Part shown: positions 34,915-44,600 of the stretch, piece by piece | Numbering within the stretch: the stretch's first letter is position 1 | How the letters are laid out: each line of letters starts with the position of its first letter | Source of the DNA: Deltaproteobacteria bacterium | Lineage (GTDB): Bacteria > Desulfobacterota > Desulfobacteria > Desulfobacterales > B30-G6 | Assembly (NCBI GenBank): GCA_022340465.1 | Contig: JAJDNW010000008.1 | Coordinates: 1 to 61,932, forward strand | DNA: 61,932 bases | Direction: 5' to 3' | Notes under the pieces: model-generated | What the model saw: the letters and a program-made list of their open reading frames with translations, nothing else | Databases searched by the model: none | Told to the model about the DNA's origin: nothing | Program-made: the position numbers and the translations under genes

Positions 34915-35838
34915 ATGGACAGGGAGACCGGAAAAAAGATCGACCGCCTTTGCGGTAAAGCGCAGGCCCTGATTGCCGTACTGGATTCAGGCTTGGGCGG
35001 CCTTTCCGTGTGTGCCGAACTCGAAGGGGAGCTGCGCAGGCATCCTATTTTCCGGCATGCACATCTGTCTTATTTCAATGTCTGGCCGGAAGCGGGTCGT
35101 GGCTACAATTCAATGGCGGACGTTGCCGAACGTGTCGAGGTTTTCGACCGTGCCCTGGAATCCGTGAGTACGGCTGAACCGGACATGATTTTGATCGCCT
35201 GCAACACGCTTTCGGTGCTGTACAACCGCACGCGTTTCAGTCGTGCGACTCACATACCGGTAGTGGATATCATCGATTACGGCGTGGATATGATTCATGC
35301 AGAACTGAAAGCCGTCCCGAAAAGCCAGGTTATCCTTCTGGGGACGCGGACAACGATTTCCGAAGGCGTCCACCAGCGGGCGCTCGTGCAGCAGGGGATA
35401 GATCCCGGACGCATTGCGTCCCAGGACTGTCACGGGGTCGCCACCGCAATCGAAAAGGGCCCGCACAGCCCAAGGGTGGCGGACCTGGTCGCGACCTATA
35501 TGGATGAAGCCATGAAGAAGCTTGACGGACGCCAAGCGGTCTTTGCGGCGCTTTGCTGTACCCATTTCGGCTACAGCCGCGACATCTTCCGGCACGCGCT
35601 GCGGAAGCGTCTGACGGTCGATGTAACAATGTTGGATCCGACCCTGGCGATGGGACGGTTTCTGCTGCGGATGGACTGTAACCCGGCATTCGATAGGGGA
35701 AGCGTCACCGTCGACGTGCTATCCAAGATAGAGCTGGCGCCTGCCGGCGTTAGGCAGATATCCGCAATTATCAGGCCGCAGGCACCCGCCACGGCTGATG
35801 CCCTGGAAAGGTATGTGTATAAACCTGATTTGTTTTAA
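34915..35838 (+). CDS. Glutamate racemase-like protein (Asp/Glu racemase family)
   Basis: 307 residues in the Asp/Glu racemase superfamily. AVLDSGLGGLSV near residue 20 matches the MurI substrate loop; the two catalytic Cys contexts are present (ACNTLSVLYNR near 99, and CCTHFGYSRD near 210). MurI makes D-glutamate for peptidoglycan. Differences from classical MurI are a basic N-terminal extension (MDRETGKKIDRL) and a 40-residue C-terminal extension. The next two genes are an ATP-grasp ligase and a CapA-like protein, so a dedicated role in a D-Glu-containing product is possible. Whether this is the cell's only MurI is not visible. Confidence 0.75.
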   Translation: MDRETGKKIDRLCGKAQALIAVLDSGLGGLSVCAELEGELRRHPIFRHAHLSYFNVWPEAGRGYNSMADVAERVEVFDRALESVSTAEPDMILIACNTLSVLYNRTRFSRATHIPVVDIIDYGVDMIHAELKAVPKSQVILLGTRTTISEGVHQRALVQQGIDPGRIASQDCHGVATAIEKGPHSPRVADLVATYMDEAMKKLDGRQAVFAALCCTHFGYSRDIFRHALRKRLTVDVTMLDPTLAMGRFLLRMDCNPAFDRGSVTVDVLSKIELAPAGVRQISAIIRPQAPATADALERYVYKPDLF

Positions 35839-35860
35839 TGCGCCGGGGATTGGAGAAAAA

Positions 35861-35937
35861 AGGATCCGAGTGAAAGAAAAATGAGCTCATAGCTGACAGG
35901 TTAATAGCCCATAGCACGCTCTCAGCTATGAGTTATG
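35861..35937 (+). repeat. ATGAGCTCATAGCT dyad repeat, copy D
   Basis: Lead-in GGATCCGAGTGAAAG, left arm ATGAGCTCATAGCT (35881-35894), right arm CAGCTATGAGTTATG (35923-35937), in the gap between the racemase-like and ATP-grasp genes. It is closest to copy A in lead-in and to copy C in the middle. Confidence 0.7.
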
Positions 35938-36041
35938 CGCTTTTTTCCCCCGGCTCCTTGGCCTCTCAGCTTCCAAGCCTTCAATTTTAGCCGGAGGTGG
36001 TTAACTTTTTAAATTGCCTAGTGATGTTAGGAGTACCGCCC

Positions 36042-37028
36042 GTGAAAAAAGTACTTATTATCACCGGTCCCGCCGGGGATGCCCAGGGTTGGGGGGATCT
36101 CGAGGTGACCCGACAGCTGTGCGGCGCCCTAAACACGCTGGACAAAACGGCCGCATTCGTCTTTGTCGAAAGCAGGGAAGATTTCATGCGGGCGATCGAA
36201 AACAACGCCTTCGACATCGTATGGAGCGCCCTGTACCACATATCCACCAAGACCGACATTGTCGGGCTGAGCCAAGGTGACGGCCTCTGGGTCGCCGATA
36301 TGTTGGATGAAAAGGGCATTCCCTATGTCGGCCCCAATGCCCTGACCATGAAGCAGTTGATTCGGAAAGACTGGACCCACAAGATTCTTCAGAAAAGCCA
36401 TGTGAGCGTGCCCGACAATTTTACGGTCGGCATCGGGGAAGAGATACCGCCGGCGACGTATCCGCTCTTCGTAAAACCCAGCTGTGAGTCCAGGTCCGTA
36501 GGCATCAGCGATGACAGCGTTGTCAATGACCGCGGGCAGCTCGAAAAGGCCATCCGGAGCGTTCATGCAGATTTCGAACAGCCCGCGCTTGTGGAAGCGT
36601 ATCTTCCCGGGGAAGAGTACACGGTGCTGATGCTGTCCAATGGAGAAAACCAGGAATTTTTGCCGGGTATCGTCAAGGTGAATGCCTCCCACTTCGCGCG
36701 GTATCCGATCTTGAGGAGCGATTTGAGGGGGGTGGGACTCACCAAGATTCATCGCCCCGAAAAGAAGGTCGCGGAAAGTGTGGATCTTGCCAGGCGGGCG
36801 GTCGAAGCGCTGAATTGCCTCGACCATGTACGCATCGACATGCGTGCCGACACGCGCGGAGAACTGAAGATCATCGAAGTAAACGGCATACCCGGGCTCA
36901 AGCCTGGAAAAAGCTGGAGCCCTCAAATTTACTCGCTATATCACACCTCTCCCGGCGGTGCCGAAGCGGAATACCGGCAATTGGTGCATTTGATCGTGGC
37001 GTCGGGCTTGAGCCGTTACGGTCTATAG
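36042..37028 (+). CDS. D-alanine-D-alanine-ligase-like ATP-grasp protein
   Basis: A cytoplasmic ATP-grasp enzyme joining an amine to a carboxylate through an acyl phosphate. It starts from GTG 36042 with AGGAG eight bases upstream. The N-terminal domain has KKVLIITGPAGDAQGWG; the ATP-grasp part includes YPLFVKPSCESRSVGIS near residue 145, PALVEAYLPGEEYTVLML near 180, and HVRIDMRADTRGELKIIEVN near 270-285 with the metal-binding Asp/Glu/Asn. The length, about 328 residues, fits Ddl. The N-terminal region differs from Ddl consensus, so another dipeptide ligase is possible. The stop is TAG, followed in frame by TGA seven codons on. Confidence 0.75.
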   Translation: MKKVLIITGPAGDAQGWGDLEVTRQLCGALNTLDKTAAFVFVESREDFMRAIENNAFDIVWSALYHISTKTDIVGLSQGDGLWVADMLDEKGIPYVGPNALTMKQLIRKDWTHKILQKSHVSVPDNFTVGIGEEIPPATYPLFVKPSCESRSVGISDDSVVNDRGQLEKAIRSVHADFEQPALVEAYLPGEEYTVLMLSNGENQEFLPGIVKVNASHFARYPILRSDLRGVGLTKIHRPEKKVAESVDLARRAVEALNCLDHVRIDMRADTRGELKIIEVNGIPGLKPGKSWSPQIYSLYHTSPGGAEAEYRQLVHLIVASGLSRYGL

Positions 37029-37070
37029 CGGTTGCCCCGAATCGTTTGATACGAAATAACGTTCAACATA

Positions 37071-37140
37071 GGCAGGGATAAATCCCCGTGCTGCATAGCA
37101 TTCGGCTTGATACCATGTAGTTCGGGGCTTCAGCCCTGAA
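37071..37140 (+). repeat. Compound hairpin element before the CapA gene
   Basis: Two small hairpins in tandem: GCAGGGATAAATCCCCGTGC (37073 region, GGGAT/ATCCC) and GGGGCTTCAGCCC (37124-37136), followed by TGAAAAATTG. The second resembles the hairpin before manA, including the ATGTAG lead-in. It looks like a genome-wide intergenic repeat. Confidence 0.5.
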
Positions 37141-37151
37141 AAATTGTTAAT

Positions 37152-38381
37152 ATGACTTCTACGAATATGCTGAATTGGGAAGAGGGGATCTGGAAGAACG
37201 AGAATGCCCCGGAGGCCGATGCAGAGGTGCTGATCGCTTCCGACTGGGCTCCCATCAGGGCTTTCGACCGTGTGATCATGGAGACGCCCGAAGGCGTGTA
37301 CGGCGATCTTCTGCCGGTTCTGCGTGAAAGCGACCTCAGGATCGTCAACCTGGAGTGCCCCCTGTGCGGCCATAATACGCCGGTTTGGAAAAGCGGTTCC
37401 GTTTTGAAGGGCAAGGCAGAGCACGTGCGCGGATTGCGTGTGGTGCCCTTCGAAGTCGTGACCCTGGGAAACAACCATGTTTTCGACTATGGCACAACTG
37501 CCTTTGCACAGACCCTGGCGGTGCTGGAGGAAAACGGGATTGCCGCGGTGGGCGCCGGTATGTCGACACGGGAAGCGAAAACGCCGCTGCGATTGGAGGT
37601 GAACGGCATCCGTGTCGGCATCGTCAACTTCAGCGAAGGCGAAGACCTCACCGCCGCCACCAACGGCCCCGGTGTTTTTGGATGGGAAGTCGAGGCGGTC
37701 GCCGCCGTTATAAACGCAATCAAGGCATCCGTGGACATCGTCATCGTCGTCTGCCACTGCGGCTTGGAATACATTCCCATTCCGCCGCCTTACGTGGCCC
37801 GGGCCTTCAGGCATCTGGCCGATGCCGGCGCGCATCTGGTTGTAGGACACCACCCCCACGTGCCGCAGGGTTTGCACATCTACCATCAGGTGCCCATCTG
37901 CTACAGCCTGGGCAATTTCGTTTTTTACCAGGAGACCGACCTGCTTTACCGAAAGGTGGGGTTTTTTGTCAAAGCGGGACTGGCCAAAGGAGCGGTCGCC
38001 TATCTGAAACTCGTTCCCTACGGCATCAGGAAGGCGGGGCTTCATCTCCTTAACCGTGAAGAACGTCAATGGTTTCTAAAAGAGATGCGCACGGTGTCGA
38101 TGCCCCTGGACACGCCTGCCGCTATCGAAGATGCTTGGCACGGCTTTTTACATTACTACGGTACGCAAGGGTTGCGCGGTGAAATAGGGATGATCCTGGA
38201 AAAAATGCGGGATGAGCCGCGGAAAGGCGCCGCCATGCTCAGAAATCGCCTCACCACCATGCAGCACAACCAGCATTGGATCGACATGCTAACCCGCATC
38301 ATGAACGACGACCTGGCAACGTCCCCGCAGTGGGCTTACAACCTTGCCGAGAAATGGCTGACCGCAATCACCATGACATAA
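37152..38381 (+). CDS. CapA-like (poly-gamma-glutamate capsule) metallophosphatase-fold protein
   Basis: 409 residues of the PGA_cap/CapA family, a calcineurin-like fold tied to poly-gamma-glutamate or other surface polymers. LRIVNLECPLCGHNTPVW near residue 60 matches the conserved NLE motif; VTLGNNHVFDYG near 104 the NNH motif; VVCHCGLEY near 200 and VVGHHPHVPQGLHIY near 232 the His-rich motifs; CYSLGNFVF near 252 the end motif. No signal peptide is visible, so a cytoplasmic location is likely, unusual for anchored CapA. It follows the ATP-grasp gene after about 120 bases. Confidence 0.82.
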   Translation: MTSTNMLNWEEGIWKNENAPEADAEVLIASDWAPIRAFDRVIMETPEGVYGDLLPVLRESDLRIVNLECPLCGHNTPVWKSGSVLKGKAEHVRGLRVVPFEVVTLGNNHVFDYGTTAFAQTLAVLEENGIAAVGAGMSTREAKTPLRLEVNGIRVGIVNFSEGEDLTAATNGPGVFGWEVEAVAAVINAIKASVDIVIVVCHCGLEYIPIPPPYVARAFRHLADAGAHLVVGHHPHVPQGLHIYHQVPICYSLGNFVFYQETDLLYRKVGFFVKAGLAKGAVAYLKLVPYGIRKAGLHLLNREERQWFLKEMRTVSMPLDTPAAIEDAWHGFLHYYGTQGLRGEIGMILEKMRDEPRKGAAMLRNRLTTMQHNQHWIDMLTRIMNDDLATSPQWAYNLAEKWLTAITMT

Positions 38382-38478
38382 AGGGTTCGAGAATTCGATG
38401 GGCTCAGGGACCAAGTGGATGCAAATTCGCTGTTCGCCTCTTTTCGATTTTGAGTGGCCTGTCTTCACTCTATTGGGA

Positions 38479-38602
38479 AATGAACATCGAACATCCAACG
38501 TCAACTGTGGTTTATTCGCTTCATGTATTCGGGTTTCCTGGGCCATCAGCCAAAGCAGACAGCCAACCGTTCGATGTTCAGCGTTCGATGTTGGACGTTC
38601 AT
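38479..38602. repeat. Inverted AACATCGAAC-type repeat
   Basis: Left part ATGAACATCGAACATCCAAC (38479-38498) and right part containing GTTCGATGTTGGACGTTCAT (38583-38602), whose reverse complement begins ATGAACGTCCAACATCGAAC. Short units of the form AACATCGAAC recur inside both arms. It fills the convergent gap between the CapA gene and the megasynthase. Confidence 0.55.
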
Positions 38603-38656
38603 CTTAGACCTTCGGCCACTGACTTCTAGGATGTTACCTTCGACCCCCCGACGCCT

Positions 38657-41600
38657 TTACCTGCCGGGCTTGAAGGCCTTGAACAGAGAGGCATCCATCA
38701 CGGCTTCATAACCGGTCATTTTAGCTGCCAGCCGTTTGTTTTCATCCACCAGGAGAAAGTTGCCCGTCATCTTGTGTTTGGTGAGATCGGTCACCTCCAG
38801 CACGGCGGTGACGCCCTTAGCGGGAAACGTCTCGCAATACTGCCGGTAACTGGCGCAGTAACTGGGCAGGGATACCTGGCCGGTCTCCTCATAGCACCAG
38901 ACCGTGGCCATCTGGAAGGCGCAGTCCAGAACAAGGGGATCCGCGATCCAGCCGCTTCGCAAGTGTTCCCGGATCCATCGGGAGGGGGATGGCGCCGATG
39001 ATATCCTGGCGGTCATGCCCCTGGGCGAACAGGATAGGATTTCCTTGATGCCGCGCAGTTCGATACCGTGAAAAAGGATCTCCTCATAGACTTCCCCGGC
39101 ACTGCGGTGGTATCCGTCCTCCGACAGGAAGCGGCCCAGGTCGACTGACGGCGGTTCCGGCATGGCATCCAGCAAAATAGCTTTTCCGCGGGAGTGAATG
39201 ACGTCTTTGCCCTCCAGCATGCCGTCCCGAAGTTCGAGACTCACCTCGTAATGGCCATTCTTTCTGCTGGTCTTGCCCGCAAAGAGGCGGATCAATTTCT
39301 TTTTGTCGACCAGTTTGACCCCTTTGAGAATGCGCATGTCATCCAGGCCGTGCAGCACCAGACCCGGATTTTCGTGCAGTGCTCCGTGACCGAACCACTC
39401 GGTTATCAAGGAGAAGGGGACCACCGGGTTGCCACCGATGACGTGTGACGTCAGGATGGGATAATCATGCGTGTCGATCTCTTTTTTGAACGAGAGCGTC
39501 ATGGGGGGCTCGTCTTCGGGCACCGCCTTACCTGCCGGCGTCCCTTCAGCCGTGGCTGCATCGACATCGATGGATCGGGAAGGCAGTGACGACCCGATAA
39601 CGATCTCCACCGGGTCGTTGCCGGACCGGCCCATGGCGGCCACCAGGCTGCGGGCGCCTTCTTTCAGGGGAATGAGGCCTACATGCTGCTTTTTGAAAGC
39701 CGTGCGGAGAGCGGGTGTCACCATTCCGCCGTCCCAGGGGCCCCAGTTGACGGCCAGCGTGCGGCACGCGGGGTGCTGCCGCGAAAAGGCGGCAGCCATT
39801 TTGTTGAGGGCCTCGTTGGCCATGGCGTAATCCACTTGCCCGGCGTTGCCGATCCTGGCGCTGATGGATGAGAAAATCACCAGGTGTTTCAGCGGGTCGT
39901 TTTTAACGCATGACAGCAGGTTGCGGAGCCCGGACACCTTGGTGCCGTAAACCATATCGAACTGTGATGGGCTTTTGTCGACGATCAACCGGTCTTCGAT
40001 GACGCCCGCTCCGTGAACGATGGCCGTGACAGGGCCCAAGCTGCTGCGAACCGTCTCCAGCGCTTCGGCGACCCGATCATGTTCGCGAACATCCACAGAA
40101 AGATACATGGCTCTTGTCCCGAGGGTTTCCAGCTTTTCCAGGGTGGCCCGCACCTCACGGCTGGCCATGTGCCGTACAAACGATTGTTCTATCTCTTTGG
40201 GTGAAGCGCCGTTGTTGTTGAATTCATTTTCCAGAATGGCCCGCTTTATAGCGGCCGTGTCGTCAAGCCCGCGCAGCCAGGCGGGTTCCGCGGCCGGCTG
40301 GGGAGACCGTCCCATAAGGGCCATGGCGGCGCCCGTCCGTCCGGCCAGTGCTTCGGCCGCTGCGGCGGTCACCCCCCTTGCGCCTCCGGTAACCACGATG
40401 ACGTCGCCGGCGTCCAGGTCAAGCCGGGAGGGCTCGCTTTCAATTGCTTCGTGCGGCTGGTTTTGCAGGACCGGTGTGCGGCGTTGAGTCGACGTCAGGC
40501 CGATTTCCAGGGGGCCGGAGATTGTCGGTTCCATCAGTTCTTCGGCGACCCTGTCGGCGATCGCGGAAAGGTCCTCCCAGAGGGGGTCGATGTCCAGCGC
40601 CCGGCAGGTTACCCCGTGCCACTCGAGGGCGGCGGTCTTTGTCAATCCCGCCAGTCCGCCCATAACAGGGTTGTCGATTTCACGGCCCGCGAATCCGAAT
40701 GCGCCGTCGAGCCTGGTAATCGTGGCAAACAGGAGGTCGTCGCCCCGGTCACCCCGGTGCTTTTCCCGGCGGTCCGGATTTGCGGCGAAGGACTTTGCCA
40801 GTTGAAAAGCGCTTTTTAGAAACACGTCTTCGTCCGCTCGATTTTCGAAACGTTCGGGGGCAGGGATGATCAGGCCGGCGGCATCCGTCAACGTCTGCCC
40901 GTCCAGAATCAGTGCGGCAGCATCGTCCCGGGACAGGACACAGGCCGCAACCCCGCGCTCACCGAGTGATGCGACAAGGGCGGCGGCGAATGGGCCGCCG
41001 TCGTCGAGTAGGTAAAGCTTGCGCCCGGGCCGGAATCGTAAACGGCGGGTTTGGGAACGCAGTGCGTTCTCGACGGTCACGGTCTTCCAGTCGAGGGCGG
41101 GCGCCGGTGATTCGGGAGGACCGGCTTCCTGCGCTTGTTCGTTTACCGGCGGTGCGCTTTCCGACCGCCCGGATGAGCGGCCGGAAGCATCGGTTCCGGT
41201 GGTCGGCACCCGTGGGGCTTCACCGCGGTGTTCGTCGCCGGCATCGCCTGACTCGCTGAGATGGGCGGAGATCTGTCCGAGGGTTTTCAGACTGCCCATC
41301 AGATCCGGGGTTACCTCCGGAAGGCCGGGCATCCGTTCCTCGAGGGTGGACAGGATTTCCACGCGTTTGATGGAATCGATGCCCAGGTCGGCCTCGACGT
41401 CCATGTCCATGCTCAGCATTTCCCGCGGGTAGCCGGTCAGTTCGCTGACCACCTGAATCAGGGTTTGTGATATATCCGTCACTTCGGTGGCGGCGGCGAA
41501 TTCAGCACTACCGGCACGGGAAAGCACATCGCCGGACGAATACACCGGTTGTGCATCGGAGGCGATTCCCCCGATGTGAGCCGCGATTTGTCCCAGTGTT

Positions 41601-44600
41601 TTCAAGGCCGCCATTGTCTCCGGCTCCATCGGCGGCAAATCGGGCAACCGTTCTTCGAGGGTGGACAAAATTTCGACGCGTTTGATGGAATCGATGCCCA
41701 GGTCGGCCTCGATGTCCATGTCCAAGTTCAGCATTTCCACCGGATAGCCGGTCAGATCACTGACGACGTTCAGCAGGGTGGCAGAGGTTGCATCTGACTG
41801 ATCGGACTGCCTGATATTGTGCGAGATGGAATGGTCGGGTTCGATCTGCGACGCGCTCGATTCGGTCGCCGGCGCCGCTGCAGGGGCATGCCCGCGCCGG
41901 GCTTCGACGATTTTCGCAGGGGGTGCGGGGGGCACCTGGGGCCGTTCATGCACACTGCCCGCATCCGGCACGGTGGCCGCCGGCCGACCGGGTTGTGCGG
42001 CCGCGATGCCGAGGGATGCTTCCGCAAGGCGCTGAACGCTTTCCATCATGTGCTGCAGGGTGCGGCCGGAGGCGGCTTGGGTCTCCAGAAATTTCTGGTG
42101 GGCTTCTGCGGTTCTGGCCTGGAGCGCCCGCATTGATCTCAGTCCCTCGGTGACTGTCTTGAGGGCACTTTCCACATGGGTAGACGGCGTGGTCTGTATG
42201 CCGTTCCTGTCTGTATTTTTCATGGCTGGTATTGAAGGCTTGTTCGGGTTTCTGTTGTTAGTGGTGACTGCCGGTGAAGCCGTGGGCACGGCGTTCTCTC
42301 CGGTAAAAATCGAGTGCTTGAGCTGTGGCGGCTTCACGGGTTGCCCGACGGCCGGCGGCCCTTCTGCCGCGGTCCGGACAGGCTTTTTTGACGGCAAGGG
42401 GGGATGCGGTGGAACCGTTGATTGCCCGTGTGTCTGGTCAACAGGCTTTTCCGGGCGATAGTTGGCGCCGCTCAGCATGACGGTCATGCGCTGCTTTTCA
42501 GGGGCGGCGGCTTTTTCTTCCCAGGCGTCTAGAGAAACGGGACAGCCCGTGACGGCAAGCGTGGACAAGGTGCAGGCCAGATCAATGAGGCCGTACTGTC
42601 TTCCACCGGAAGCATCCATGGCAACGGCGTGGAATGACTTCTTGGACAGGATGGTTTTGACAAGGTCGGTGAGGACGCTTTTGGGGCCGACTTCCACAAA
42701 GGTCCGGATGCCCGCGGCATGCATATTTTCGATCATGGATGTAAAACGGACCGGGTTTACCATCTGCCGGGCCAGTGTTTTCACGGCCTGTTCAGGTGTG
42801 GTTTCATAGGGCCGTCCGGTGCTGTTGGCATAGACCGGTATGCTGCCGGAAACGAATTGCGACCTGCGCACCTCCTGTTCGAAGGGGTGTTGTCCCCCCT
42901 GAATCAAGGGGCTGTGAAAGGCCGCCGAAACCGGCAGCCGCATGCCGTGAAGCCCTTTTTCCCTCAAGCGTCCCTCGGCACGTTCGATGCCCTCGATGGG
43001 GCCGGAAAGTACGGCCTGTTCGGGGCTGTTGAAATTTGCCAGGACGACATCGGGGACGTTACGGATAAGGTTCTCGATCGTTCCAAGGGGCGCCTTGACA
43101 GCCAGCATGGTGCCTTCCGGTCCCTTGCCGGCCGCATCTGCCATCGCCTTTCCGCGTACCGCGGACAGACGCATGAATGTTTGCCGGTCGATAAAACCGG
43201 CGGCATGCAGGGCGCTGAGTTCACCGTAGCTGTGACCGCATACGGCATCCGGCTTCAGGCCGAAGCGGCCGAGGATGTCGAACATGGCAAGGCTGATGCT
43301 GCCGATAGCGGGCTGGGCGATATCGGTGCGGTTCAGCTGCTGCCGTTCTTTCGATTGCGACCTTGAAAAGGGCCGTGGAAAAATGGCGTCACTGACAGCA
43401 CTGCCGGCATCCATGAGGCTGTCGGCCAGTTCGAGGGCTTCCAGCCCTTCGGGAAAGATAGCGCACAAGTCGCGGCCCATGCCCTGATATTGGCTGCCCT
43501 GACCGGGAAAGATGAAAGCGAGGTCACCGGGACACCGGCCCTGCATGTAAAAAATCTGTTTCTCGAGGTGGACTTTCCGGCTGGTTTCGGGACGGTCGAT
43601 AGCGGCCGCAGCCTGCTTCAGCATCGCTTTGAGACTGTCCCTGTCAACTGCCGGATCTGCGGTCAGTTCGTGAACAAAGGCGAGGCGCAGGGGGGCGTTG
43701 GCGGAGAATCGGTTCCGGGTGGCAGCGGCCAGCCGATTGATGTCGAGCCGATGGACGGGCCCGGCATCCACACGGCGCTGCATTTCCGCAAGGCCTTTTT
43801 TAAGGTTGTCCTTGTTTTGCGCCGAAAAGGCGAAAATTTCCACCGATCCATCCCAGGACACATCTTTTTTACGGCTGCCGTATTCCTCGAGCACCAGATG
43901 AAAGTTGCTGCCGCCGAAACCGAAGGAACTCACGCCGGCGCGCCGCGGGTGTTCCCGATGGGCCAGCCAGGGTCGGTTCTCCGAATTGATGAAGAAGGGC
44001 GAGTCTTCGATGTCCAGGTCGGGGTCCGGGGCAACGGCCTTCAGGGTAGGGGGCAGCACCTTGTTTTTTAGGGCCAGTGCCGCCTTGATGATCCCGGCGG
44101 CACCGGCTGCCGCTTTGGTGTGGCCGATCATCGATTTGACGGAACCGACAGCGATGGGGCTGTTTCCGGCAATCGCGCCGAATGCCGTTTTCAGCGCGTT
44201 CAGTTCGACTTTGTCCCCCACACGGGTGCCGGTGCCGTGGGCTTCCACAAGGCCGACGGTGGCCGGTTCAACGCCTGCATTTTCATAGGCCCTGCGGAGG
44301 GCCTTGGCCTGTCCTTCGGCATTCGGGGCGTAAATGCTTTGCGACTTTCCGTCGCTGGAACTGCCCATGCCCTTGATAACGGCGTAGATGTTGTCGCCAT
44401 CCTGTTCGGCCCGGTCGAGGCTTTTCAACACGAGCATGCCGAGGCCTTCCCCCAGAACCGTGCCGTCCGCATCTTTCGAAAAAGGACGGATGTCGCCGGT
44501 TTTGGAAAGGATCATGGTTTTCGAAAAGCACATGTGCATGAAGATGTCGTTGATGGTGTCCACGCCGCCGGTAACCACCATGTCACTGCTGCCGGACTGC

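Noticed and set aside
17104-35937. CRISPR array from the repeated ATGAGCTCATAGCT units
   Set aside because: Only four scattered copies with different distances and no regular spacers or cas genes.
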